DNA of 13,596 nucleotides from Candidatus Komeilibacteria bacterium. Its GTDB lineage: Bacteria; Patescibacteriota; Patescibacteriia; UBA1558. Under the pieces are notes generated by a model. That model did no database searches and was not told the origin of the DNA. It worked only from the letters and a program-made list of their open reading frames with translations. The stretch spans positions 1-13,596 of the forward strand of contig JANLIN010000086.1 in the NCBI GenBank assembly GCA_024654345.1, in the 5' to 3' direction. The translations under genes were made by a program, and so were the position numbers. Below are positions 6,211-12,874 of the stretch, in pieces. How positions within the stretch are numbered: position 1 is the stretch's first letter; each line of letters begins with the position of its first letter.

Positions 6211-7455
6211 ATGGCTTACTCTGAACACATAACTGGCATCGATATTGGTAGTAGTCACGTTCGCATAGTTACGCTGCAAAGAGCCGTTGACGGTGGTTTG
6301 CAGGTAATTGGAGCCGCCGATAGCACCATTGAAGGCGTTAGCCGGGGCTCTATCAAAAGTATTGAGGAGGCGGTGTCTAGTATTTCGGAGTGCTTGGAAA
6401 GGGCGGAAAAAATGATGGGAGTGCCCATCGAAAATGCTGTTGTTGGTATTTCGGGGACCCACATAATCACACAGGATAGCCGTGGTGTGGTAGCCGTCGG
6501 CAAGGCCAATGGCGAGATCCAGGAGGAGGATGTCGATCGTGTCCTGGAAGCGGCTCAAGCCGTCGCCACTCCGCCCAATTATGAAATCCTTCATATCATC
6601 CCGCGCGATTTTACCGTTGATAATCAATATAACATCAAAGATCCGATTGGTATGACCGGTGTGCGTCTGGAGGTGAACGCCCAGATAATTTTGGGTTTGA
6701 GTTCACATATCAGAAACCTTACCAAATGTATTTATCGGACTGGGGTCGATATACTGGATCTAGTCTTTTCTATCCTGGCAAATGGCGAGAGTACACTGAA
6801 TAAACAACAGCGTGAGCTCGGTGTATGTTTGGTGAATATCGGGGCCAGCACAACCTCAATTTTGGTATATGAAGAAGGTAATATTTTACTGAGCAAAGTC
6901 ATTCCGGTAGGATCGGCTCATATTACTAACGACATCGCCATCGGCTTGCGGACGTCAATACCGACCGCGGAAATAATCAAGTTGGAATACGCTCAGGCAG
7001 TCTCCAAAGATATTTCCAAGCGGGAGGAGCTTGATTTGGCCGACGTCTCCGAAACGGAAAAAAGAGGAACAATGGTTTCCTTGAAGTATATTGCCGAGAT
7101 CGCCGAGGCGCGCGCGGAGGAAATTTTCGGTCTTATCAATGAAGAATTGCGCGGTATCAATCGCGATGGCCTTTTACCATCGGGTATCGTATTGACAGGC
7201 GGTGGTGCCAAGCTTCCCGGTTTGATAGATCTAGCCAAGAAGAATCTCAACCTACCTGTCTTCCTGGGGTATCCGATCAATATAGATACAATGGTGGATA
7301 AGGTTAATGATCCGGAATATACTTTGGCTCTTGGTTTGGCGGCGTGGGGATTCAAAGAACCGTCCCAGGCAAGCGGACATCGCCTCGGTAGTTTTTCCTC
7401 CGTGGAAAACGCGGTTGGTAAAATGAAGAGCTGGCTCAGCTCACTTCTACCATAA
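6211..7455 (+). CDS. ftsA: Cell division protein FtsA
   Basis: FtsA is an actin-like ATPase that ties FtsZ filaments to the membrane. The ATG at 6211 (MAYSEHITGIDIGSS) puts phosphate-1 motif GIDIGSSHVR at the very start; an upstream TTG in the same frame would lie inside the promoter palindrome and is not used. Phosphate-2 is VNIGASTTSILVYEEG near residue 210, and the adenosine motif is VLTGGGAKLPGL near 330. The family's 1C domain follows phosphate-1. The last 19 residues (SSVENAVGKMKSWLSSLLP) make the amphipathic membrane-targeting helix, after a flexible linker. The 414-residue length is normal. ftsZ follows after 30 bases with no terminator, so both are likely one transcript. Confidence 0.96.
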   Translation: MAYSEHITGIDIGSSHVRIVTLQRAVDGGLQVIGAADSTIEGVSRGSIKSIEEAVSSISECLERAEKMMGVPIENAVVGISGTHIITQDSRGVVAVGKANGEIQEEDVDRVLEAAQAVATPPNYEILHIIPRDFTVDNQYNIKDPIGMTGVRLEVNAQIILGLSSHIRNLTKCIYRTGVDILDLVFSILANGESTLNKQQRELGVCLVNIGASTTSILVYEEGNILLSKVIPVGSAHITNDIAIGLRTSIPTAEIIKLEYAQAVSKDISKREELDLADVSETEKRGTMVSLKYIAEIAEARAEEIFGLINEELRGINRDGLLPSGIVLTGGGAKLPGLIDLAKKNLNLPVFLGYPINIDTMVDKVNDPEYTLALGLAAWGFKEPSQASGHRLGSFSSVENAVGKMKSWLSSLLP

Positions 7456-7485
7456 TTCATAAACTTAAAACATAACACTCTTAAT

Positions 7486-8670
7486 ATGGTCAAAAATTCC
7501 AAAAGTAAATCCATGGAGATTAAACCGGACATAGAAACCTTCGCCAAAATTCTGGTGGTCGGCGTTGGTGGATCTGGTGGCTCGGCGGTCAACCGCATGA
7601 TCAACGCCGGTATTAAAGGGGTCGATTTTATATCCGTCAACACCGACGCGCAAGCTTTGAGCAGTAATGAAGCCGATCGCAAACTTCATATCGGGAGAGA
7701 AACCACGCGCGGGCTGGGAGCCGGTATGGATCCGGAAGTAGGTGGTCGGGCGGCGGAAGAAAGTAAAGAGGAAATAAAAGCCGCTTTGCAGGGTGCGGAT
7801 ATGGTATTCATCACCTGCGGTCTGGGTGGTGGTACGGGATCAGGTGCGGCACCGGTAATAGCGGAAATGGCCAAAGATCTGGGCGCTTTGACAGTAGCAG
7901 TGGTGACGAGACCTTTTGCTTTTGAAGGAGCGCAACGCCGTAGTATTTCCGAGAGAGCGCTGGACAATTTAATCGATAAAGTAGACACCATCATTACCAT
8001 TCCCAACGATCGTCTGTTGCAGGTGATTGATAAGAAGACCTCCTTATTGGATGCTTTCTCTATTGTTGATGAAGTATTGCGACAGGGCGTGCAAGGCATA
8101 TCCGAGCTGATAACCATTCCCGGTCTGGTCAATGTCGATTTTGCCGATGTTAAATCGGTTATGAAAGACGCCGGCTCAGCCTTGATGGGTATCGGCCGCG
8201 CCTCCGGTGAAAACAGATCGGTGGAGGCCGCTAAATTGGCGATTGACAGCCCCCTGTTGGAAATGTCAATCAAAGGCGCCAAAGGCGTCCTATTTACGGT
8301 CACCGGCGATGCTACTATGGGCATGTACGAAGTGCACGAAGCGGCCGAAGTTATTACTTCGGCACTGGATCCGAATGCGCGTGTTATTTTTGGCGCTGTC
8401 ATCGATGACAAGATGGATGATGAGGTGAAGGTGACGGTGATTGCCACCGGCTTCAATGCCAATAAACACATGGAAGATGTGAGTAGCGTCAAAAGCTATA
8501 CTCCGAATCCGGTGGTGGAGAAAATCGAACCGAAGTCAAAACCATCGCTAAAAAAAGATGACGATCGGAAGCCGGACGTATTTCGTAAGCGGCAGGAGGT
8601 CAAGTCTGATGATCAGGAAGAGGATGATGAGTTGGACATCCCCACCTTCATCCGTAAGAAAATGGGCTAA
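7486..8670 (+). CDS. ftsZ: Cell division protein FtsZ
   Basis: FtsZ is the tubulin-like GTPase that forms the division ring. The 394-residue product has VVGVGGSGGSAVNRM near residue 23 as the first nucleotide loop, the tubulin signature GGGTGSG at 114-120, and the T7 loop NVDFADV at 216-222 with catalytic D218 and D221. A charged linker (about 345-380) leads to the tail DELDIPTFIRKKMG, the conserved peptide that binds FtsA, which agrees with the partner gene next door. The ATG at 7486 is used here; an in-frame ATG at 7513 (MEIKPDIETF) also gives a normal N-terminus and cannot be excluded. Neither has a Shine-Dalgarno sequence. Confidence 0.97.
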   Translation: MVKNSKSKSMEIKPDIETFAKILVVGVGGSGGSAVNRMINAGIKGVDFISVNTDAQALSSNEADRKLHIGRETTRGLGAGMDPEVGGRAAEESKEEIKAALQGADMVFITCGLGGGTGSGAAPVIAEMAKDLGALTVAVVTRPFAFEGAQRRSISERALDNLIDKVDTIITIPNDRLLQVIDKKTSLLDAFSIVDEVLRQGVQGISELITIPGLVNVDFADVKSVMKDAGSALMGIGRASGENRSVEAAKLAIDSPLLEMSIKGAKGVLFTVTGDATMGMYEVHEAAEVITSALDPNARVIFGAVIDDKMDDEVKVTVIATGFNANKHMEDVSSVKSYTPNPVVEKIEPKSKPSLKKDDDRKPDVFRKRQEVKSDDQEEDDELDIPTFIRKKMG

Positions 8671-8750
8671 TTTACACTCCGAGCCCAAGCTAACTGTTAT
8701 TGTTAAATATTGATCCGCCCCATTTTAAGTATCTTTTAGATTAAGTTTTC

Positions 8751-9212
8751 ATGCACTGTCCGATTTGTCTCAAAAAAGATACCAAGGTATTGGATTCGCG
8801 AATAATCGCCGATGGTTATGCGGTGCGGCGTCGACGAGAGTGTCAGCATTGTAGCTTCCGTTTTTCTACCTATGAGGAAATGGAGATACTGAATTTATCG
8901 ATCGTCAAGAGAGACGGCCGGCGCGAGAGCTATGATCGAGAAAAGCTGGAGAGAGGGATCAAACAGGCTTTGCAAAAGAGAGTTTATACACATGATGGGT
9001 ACCGGAAGCTTATTAATAAAATAGAGCGCGATTTGCAGAAAAAGAAAACGGGAGAAATAACCAGCGCCCAGTTGGGCGATATCGTTATTCGACATTTGAA
9101 GAAATTTGATAAAGTAGCTTATATTAGATTCGCCTCTGTTTACTACTCATTTCCCGATATTGATAGTTTCCAGAAAGAGGTTAAAAGTTTGACGGACCGG
9201 CGGAAAAAATAA
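8751..9212 (+). CDS. nrdR: Transcriptional repressor NrdR
   Basis: NrdR senses ATP/dATP and represses ribonucleotide reductase genes. The 153-residue length is normal. The zinc ribbon uses C3, C6, C31 and C34 (MHCPICLKK ... RRRRECQHCSFRFST), and the ATP-cone begins with VKRDGRRESYDREKL near residue 52 and runs to about 140 (VAYIRFASVYYSF). No reductase gene is in the window, and I see no NrdR box upstream. The 80-base gap after ftsZ has no convincing promoter or terminator, so nrdR may ride on the ftsA-ftsZ transcript. A hairpin follows it. Confidence 0.97.
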   Translation: MHCPICLKKDTKVLDSRIIADGYAVRRRRECQHCSFRFSTYEEMEILNLSIVKRDGRRESYDREKLERGIKQALQKRVYTHDGYRKLINKIERDLQKKKTGEITSAQLGDIVIRHLKKFDKVAYIRFASVYYSFPDIDSFQKEVKSLTDRRKK

Positions 9213-9239
9213 ATCCATGTTCAATGTGAAAGTATTTAT

Positions 9240-9276
9240 ATTTTCAAGTGACCGCCCGGCCTTGAAAATTTATTTT
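9240..9276 (+). terminator. Terminator-like hairpin after nrdR
   Basis: ATTTTCAAG (9240-9248) pairs fully with CTTGAAAAT (9261-9269) around a 12-base GC-rich loop, followed by TTATTTTT. The outer stem is AT-rich. Its 3' arm holds the -35 TTGAAA of the next promoter. Confidence 0.5.
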
Positions 9277-9291
9277 TAGAAATATTATAAT
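9262..9291 (+). promoter_or_regulatory. Sigma70-like promoter giving a probable leaderless mRNA
   Basis: TTGAAA at 9262-9267 and TATAAT at 9286-9291 with an 18-base spacer. The expected transcription start (about 9297-9299) coincides with the ATG at 9297, so the transcript would have no leader. Confidence 0.65.
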
Positions 9292-9296
9292 ACTTT

Positions 9297-9728
9297 ATGA
9301 GATCCCATTTTAGTTGGCCCGTGCTGTTGATAATAATAATCCTGTTGATCTTGACCGCCTGGTGGCTGGGTCGTAGTAGTGGATTTCAGCAGGCTAGAGA
9401 ATTTTTGGGACAGCCGGTAGTCTATGAGAGACAGGCGACGGATGCGCATATTTTATTACACCTCAATGGACAATCTTACCAGTCAAACGTGACTGGGGTT
9501 AATCAACGAGCCTGGGAAGAGATAATAAAAATCGCCGTCGCCAATAATATAGATTTGGATTATAATCAGGATTGGCCTGAAAAAGGACTTACCCGGTGGT
9601 CTTTTGGTGGCGTGGATGCGGCGGACGTGGAGATTTATCACAACTTTGTACCAACAACGGATATTGGTAATCTGCGTTTGCAGCGCGGTGACCATCTAAT
9701 CATTTTAGTGAACTCCAATGAACGATGA
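9297..9728 (+). CDS. Membrane-anchored protein of unknown function
   Basis: The 143-residue product has one N-terminal membrane helix (about 8-25, WPVLLIIIILLILTAWWLG) with R2 before it, and an outer domain of about 115 residues. That domain alternates strands (ILLHLNGQSYQ, IDLDYNQ, HLIILV) with one helix (RAWEEIIKIAVANN), a layout that faintly recalls a beta-grasp fold such as DUF4430; I do not claim membership. No catalytic residue pattern is visible and there are no Cys. It starts a likely operon that leads to htrA and prfB, and its 3' end overlaps the next gene by 11 bases. No Shine-Dalgarno sequence. Confidence 0.75.
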   Translation: MRSHFSWPVLLIIIILLILTAWWLGRSSGFQQAREFLGQPVVYERQATDAHILLHLNGQSYQSNVTGVNQRAWEEIIKIAVANNIDLDYNQDWPEKGLTRWSFGGVDAADVEIYHNFVPTTDIGNLRLQRGDHLIILVNSNER

Positions 9729-10005
9729 TAAACTAAATGAGCTAAACAAAACTTTAGTCGAAAACACCCAAGAATTACGGGCTATTCAAACGGAAATTGT
9801 AAAGATTAAAAAGTTCATTTTTTGGGACAGAATAATGTCATTATTGCGTCTCTTAATAATAGTCGTGCCACTCGTACTTGGTATTATTTATCTACCACCA
9901 TTGATCGATGAGGTTCTGTCCAATTTCCCCTTCTATGATACTGGCGGAACGGCAGAAAGAGGGTGGTCTGGGTGGCAAGAATTATTTCAGAACAAAAGCG
10001 AATAA
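9718..10005 (+). CDS. Small coiled-coil membrane protein of unknown function
   Basis: The 95-residue product has a polar helix with heptad-like spacing at about 3-34 (LNELNKTLVENTQELRAIQ...), then one or two membrane segments at about 40-65 (LLRLLIIVVPLVLGIIYL), and a short polar tail with Gly and Trp. The N-terminal helix probably lies in the cytoplasm. Similar short genes are common in CPR genomes with no known role. It overlaps the previous gene by 11 bases in another frame, which suggests coupled translation, and precedes htrA by 14 bases. A function tied to the membrane protease after it is possible but not shown. Confidence 0.75.
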   Translation: MNDDKLNELNKTLVENTQELRAIQTEIVKIKKFIFWDRIMSLLRLLIIVVPLVLGIIYLPPLIDEVLSNFPFYDTGGTAERGWSGWQELFQNKSE

Positions 10006-10019
10006 TTAATTATTTTTTT

Positions 10020-11258
10020 ATGACTGAGAATAAAACCAATTTTTCCTCGACAGCCATAGTAATTATGATTATTATCAGCGTGATTGCCGGCAGTATCGCC
10101 GGCGGTGTAGTCGGGTTTTTTACGGCTACCAGCTATAGCTCTGATTGGAGAGATCTGATGGACATCGGAAAAGAGAGAGACAGGGAAAGAGAAGTTAGTT
10201 CTCCTCATGATCAATCTGTTATTGCGGTCGTGGAGAAAAGTATTCCGGCGGTGGTTTCAATAGTAGTAACGAAAGAAATAACTCGCTATTATAATAATGC
10301 CGGCTCATTTTTCCCATTTGAAGAATTTTTTGGCTTCAGCTTTCCAGGCATGGATATTCCTCAGTATGAAAATCGCGAGCCCGAAACGCAAACTCAGCGG
10401 ATTGGTGCCGGAACCGGTTTTATAATTTCGGCAGATGGCCTCATTCTTACCAATAAACATGTCGTCAGTGACAGCGATGCTGAATACTCGGTAGTGACCA
10501 ATGAAGGAGAAACCTACCCGGCGACGGTTTTGGGGCGTGACCCTCTCAATGATATCGCCGTTTTGAAAATAGAAGCTGAATCTTTGCCGGCCTTACCGTT
10601 GGGCGATTCCGATCAGATATTAATCGGTGAAACGGTGGTGGCAATCGGCTATGCCCTGGGTGAATATACCAACACCGTTACGACCGGCATAATTTCCGGT
10701 CTGGGCAGAGACGTGGTGGCTGGCAACAGACAATCATCAGAGAGATTGCAGGGGGTTATTCAAACCGATACCGCCATCAACCCGGGTAACTCCGGTGGCC
10801 CACTGATAAATCTAGAAGGGGAAGTGATTGGTATAAATACCGCTGTCAATCAACAAGGACAGCTGATCGGCTTCGCCATTCCCGTTAATTCCGCCAAACT
10901 GGCCATCAGTAGTGTGGAAGAACACGGTCGTATAGTAAGACCCTTTTTGGGAGTACGCTACGTCATGATCACTGAAGAATTAGCCGAGAAAAATAATCTG
11001 TCTGTGGACGAGGGCGCTCTGATTATCAGTGGCCAGGAGGCTAGCCAGCCGGCGATCGCGCCGGGCAGTCCGGCGGATAAGGCGGGTTTACGCGAAAATG
11101 ATATTATTTTACGTATCTATGAAGAGGAATTGACGGAGAAGCGAAACTTAGCTAGTGTAATAAGTCAGTATGAGCCGGGTAATGTCATCAGGCTGACTAT
11201 CTTTAGACGAGGTGAGGAGCAAGCTATAGACGTCACTTTGGAAGAGTTTACTCAGTAA
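10020..11258 (+). CDS. htrA: HtrA/DegP-type membrane-anchored serine protease with one PDZ domain
   Basis: The start at 10020 (MTENKTNFSSTAIVIMIII) is chosen because the membrane helix (about 11-35) follows at once; an in-frame GTG/ATG further upstream would overlap the previous gene. The mature part is outside the membrane. The chymotrypsin-fold triad is complete: H147 in LTNKHVVSD, D178 in LNDIAVLKIE and S258 in NPGNSGGPLIN. A long loop after residue 85, rich in Phe (FFPFEEFFGFSFPG), corresponds to the LA loop region. A single PDZ domain follows (about 310-405) with the turn APGSPADKAGLRENDIIL. The total of 412 residues fits DegS/HtrA-type proteins with one PDZ. Family members degrade or refold damaged envelope proteins; here the many disulfide and calcium-dependent surface proteins upstream are likely clients, which is inference only. 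Confidence 0.95.
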   Translation: MTENKTNFSSTAIVIMIIISVIAGSIAGGVVGFFTATSYSSDWRDLMDIGKERDREREVSSPHDQSVIAVVEKSIPAVVSIVVTKEITRYYNNAGSFFPFEEFFGFSFPGMDIPQYENREPETQTQRIGAGTGFIISADGLILTNKHVVSDSDAEYSVVTNEGETYPATVLGRDPLNDIAVLKIEAESLPALPLGDSDQILIGETVVAIGYALGEYTNTVTTGIISGLGRDVVAGNRQSSERLQGVIQTDTAINPGNSGGPLINLEGEVIGINTAVNQQGQLIGFAIPVNSAKLAISSVEEHGRIVRPFLGVRYVMITEELAEKNNLSVDEGALIISGQEASQPAIAPGSPADKAGLRENDIILRIYEEELTEKRNLASVISQYEPGNVIRLTIFRRGEEQAIDVTLEEFTQ

Positions 11259-11268
11259 TAAAACACTC

Positions 11269-12385
11269 ATGAATATTAATGATTTACGCCAGCGGATTGA
11301 ACCTTTGCGGGTCAAGATTGCCAGCTTAGGGAGGTTACTTTGACGTTGTCGGACAAAAAAAGCAGATAGAGAATCTCGAAACACAGACTGAGCGGTCTGA
11401 TTTTTGGGAGGATCCGATGAATGCCGGTATAATCAGCAAACGGATAAGTAATCTACGGGAAGAAGTCGATCAGTGGCAATTATTGTCCGATAGTGTGCAA
11501 GAGGTGGCCGAGCTACTCGAGCTTTCGGCAGGAGATGATTCACTTTTGGCGGAATTGGAAAAGAAGTTGAGGGGGGCGGAAAATATCTATAAATCTTTGG
11601 AGTTCTATACTCTTTTTAGCGGTCGATATGATCGTAACAATTGTATATTGTCGATTTATTCCGGTGCCGGCGGTGATGAGGCACAAGACTGGGCGGGGAT
11701 GCTATTGCGTATGTATCTACGCTATGCTGAAGCTAATGAATGGAACGCGGAAATAATTAGCGCCAGTCCGGGAGCGGAGGCGGGATATAAAAGCGTTATA
11801 GTAGAAATTTCCGGCAAATATGCTTACGGACAACTACAGGGTGAGGCCGGCGTGCATCGTTTAGTGCGTTTGTCGCCGTTTGATGCCGACAACGCTCGCC
11901 ATACTTCATTTGCGATGGTGGAGATTTTACCCGAGTTACAGCCGGGGGAGGGAGAGGAGATAAAAGCCGAAGACATACGGATCGACACTTATCGGGCATC
12001 GGGGGCCGGGGGCCAAAAGGTCAACAAAACCGACTCGGCTGTTCGCATAGTTCACGAGCCGACGGGCATCATCGTGACCTGTCAGAATGAGCGATCCCAA
12101 CAGCAGAATAGAGCCACCGCCATGCAGATATTACGAGGTAAACTGGAAAAATTAAAAGAGGCGGAACAAGAAGAAGAAAGGAAAAGAATCAGGGGAGAGT
12201 TGACGGAGGCCGCCTGGGGGAATCAAATCCGGTCGTACGTGTTGCATCCTTATCAAATGGTCAAGGATCATCGCACTGACGCCGAGAGTAAAGAGCCGTT
12301 TCGTGTTTTGGAAGGCGAACTGGATCTTTTCATCAAATCATATTTGGAGTACAAGCGTCAATTAATCGGTAAAAAAGTATCATGA
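11269..12385 (+). CDS. prfB: Peptide chain release factor 2 (RF2), needs a +1 programmed frameshift
   Basis: RF2 ends translation at UGA and UAA. The first 24 codons from ATG 11269 (MNINDLRQRIEPLRVK...) stop at TGA 11341-11343; reading then continues one base on, from GAC 11342, without a break to TGA 12385, giving 371 residues, close to the 365 of E. coli RF2. A caller that ignores this would start at 11417 and lose 49 residues. The anticodon-like tripeptide S202-P203-F204 (RLVRLSPFD) marks RF2 instead of RF1, and G247-G248-Q249 is the catalytic loop. The 24-residue lead and the downstream frame join as ...GRLL-DVVGQKKQIENL, matching the N-terminal helices of RF2. It follows htrA by 10 bases and overlaps vanZ as ATGA. 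Confidence 0.97.
11328..11344 (+). other. prfB programmed +1 frameshift site
   Basis: The sequence AGGGAGGTTACTTTGAC holds an internal Shine-Dalgarno-like element (11328-11334), a 3-base spacer TTA, the slippery CTT and the in-frame TGA followed by C. E. coli has AGGGGG-TAT-CTT-TGA-C with the same spacing. Low RF2 leaves the TGA unread, the CTT-decoding tRNA slips to TTT, and more RF2 is made. Confidence 0.95.
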
Positions 12386-12819
12386 AAGTAAGTTGGCGAT
12401 ATTACTTGAAATATCTAATACTGGTGATTTCCTGGATGATTGTTATTTGGTGGCTTTCAGACCAACCGTCGGTGGTCATTGGTTTGCCGAGCTTGGGGGA
12501 TTTGGTGGTAAAGAAGATGGGTCACCTGGCGGGATATGCCGTCTTAGCGCTCATGCTTTTCCAAGCTTTACGAGGTCCCCAACGGTGGTCAGGTACGACT
12601 GGCCGGCGACATTTGTTTTTAATAGGTGGTCTCACTTTTCTTATCGGATTCATTTATGCTTGTCTGGATGAACTTCACCAGCTGACGGTGCCTGGTCGTA
12701 GTGGCTCGATCGGGGATGTTTTTATCGATTCTCTGGGTCTGATCTTCGGCTTGGTCTGGGCCTGGCGTTTGTACCCACAGCGCTTGCGTCATAGCCTGCG
12801 TGTGTTATTGACAAAATAA
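12382..12819 (+). CDS. VanZ-family membrane protein
   Basis: The 145-residue product has four likely membrane segments (about 9-25, 48-62, 77-95 and 112-130). The VanZ-family features are present: KKMGHLAGYAVLALML with a polar H-x-x-x-Y in the second segment, then YACLDELHQLTVPGRSGSIGDVFIDSLG, where D-E-x-H-Q, the PGR turn and the D before the last helix are conserved. VanZ of enterococci confers low teicoplanin resistance by an unsettled mechanism; most family members in other bacteria are of unknown role and this annotation should not be read as resistance. It overlaps the prfB stop by 4 bases (ATGA). Its last codons contain the -35 element of the comEC promoter. Confidence 0.88.
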   Translation: MKVSWRYYLKYLILVISWMIVIWWLSDQPSVVIGLPSLGDLVVKKMGHLAGYAVLALMLFQALRGPQRWSGTTGRRHLFLIGGLTFLIGFIYACLDELHQLTVPGRSGSIGDVFIDSLGLIFGLVWAWRLYPQRLRHSLRVLLTK

Positions 12820-12835
12820 GACTCTTCAATATAAA
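12808..12835 (+). promoter_or_regulatory. Near-consensus promoter ahead of comEC
   Basis: A perfect -35 TTGACA (12808-12813) lies in the last codons of vanZ, with a -10 TATAAA (12830-12835) after a 16-base spacer. Transcription would start near 12842, giving a leader of about 33 bases that is almost filled by the next hairpin. Confidence 0.6.
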
Positions 12836-12850
12836 CTCAAAATAAATACT

Positions 12851-12874
12851 AAGTCCGCACTTTAGCGGACTTTT
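12851..12874 (+). terminator. Terminator-like hairpin directly before comEC
   Basis: AAGTCCGC (12851-12858) pairs fully with GCGGACTT (12865-12872) around the loop ACTTTA, followed by TTTTA that runs into the ATG at 12875. It looks like an intrinsic terminator for the operon before it, but its place between a promoter and a start codon allows a regulatory role. Confidence 0.7.

Noticed and set aside
6993..7682. A 229-codon minus-strand frame across the end of ftsA and start of ftsZ.
   Set aside because: Spans two well-supported genes and has no recognisable product or start signal.
7686..8492. A 268-codon open frame on the minus strand opposite ftsZ.
   Set aside because: It mirrors the codon bias of ftsZ, its protein is Ser/Thr/Pro-rich with no domain, and ftsZ is certain.
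8663..8687. Short hairpin TGGGCT / AGCCCA at the end of ftsZ.
   Set aside because: Only 6 base pairs, a 13-base loop and no T tract after it; not enough for a terminator.
8700..8750. A promoter for nrdR (TTGTTA with TTTAAG) or NrdR boxes.
   Set aside because: The -10 and -35 matches are poor and no pair of NrdR-box-like repeats is present.
11417..12385. A shorter RF2 starting at ATG 11417.
   Set aside because: It lacks the N-terminal helices, which are encoded just upstream and joined by the canonical frameshift site.
12382..12819. Glycopeptide resistance role for the VanZ-family gene.
   Set aside because: No other van genes are nearby and the family is widespread without resistance function; the context is housekeeping.
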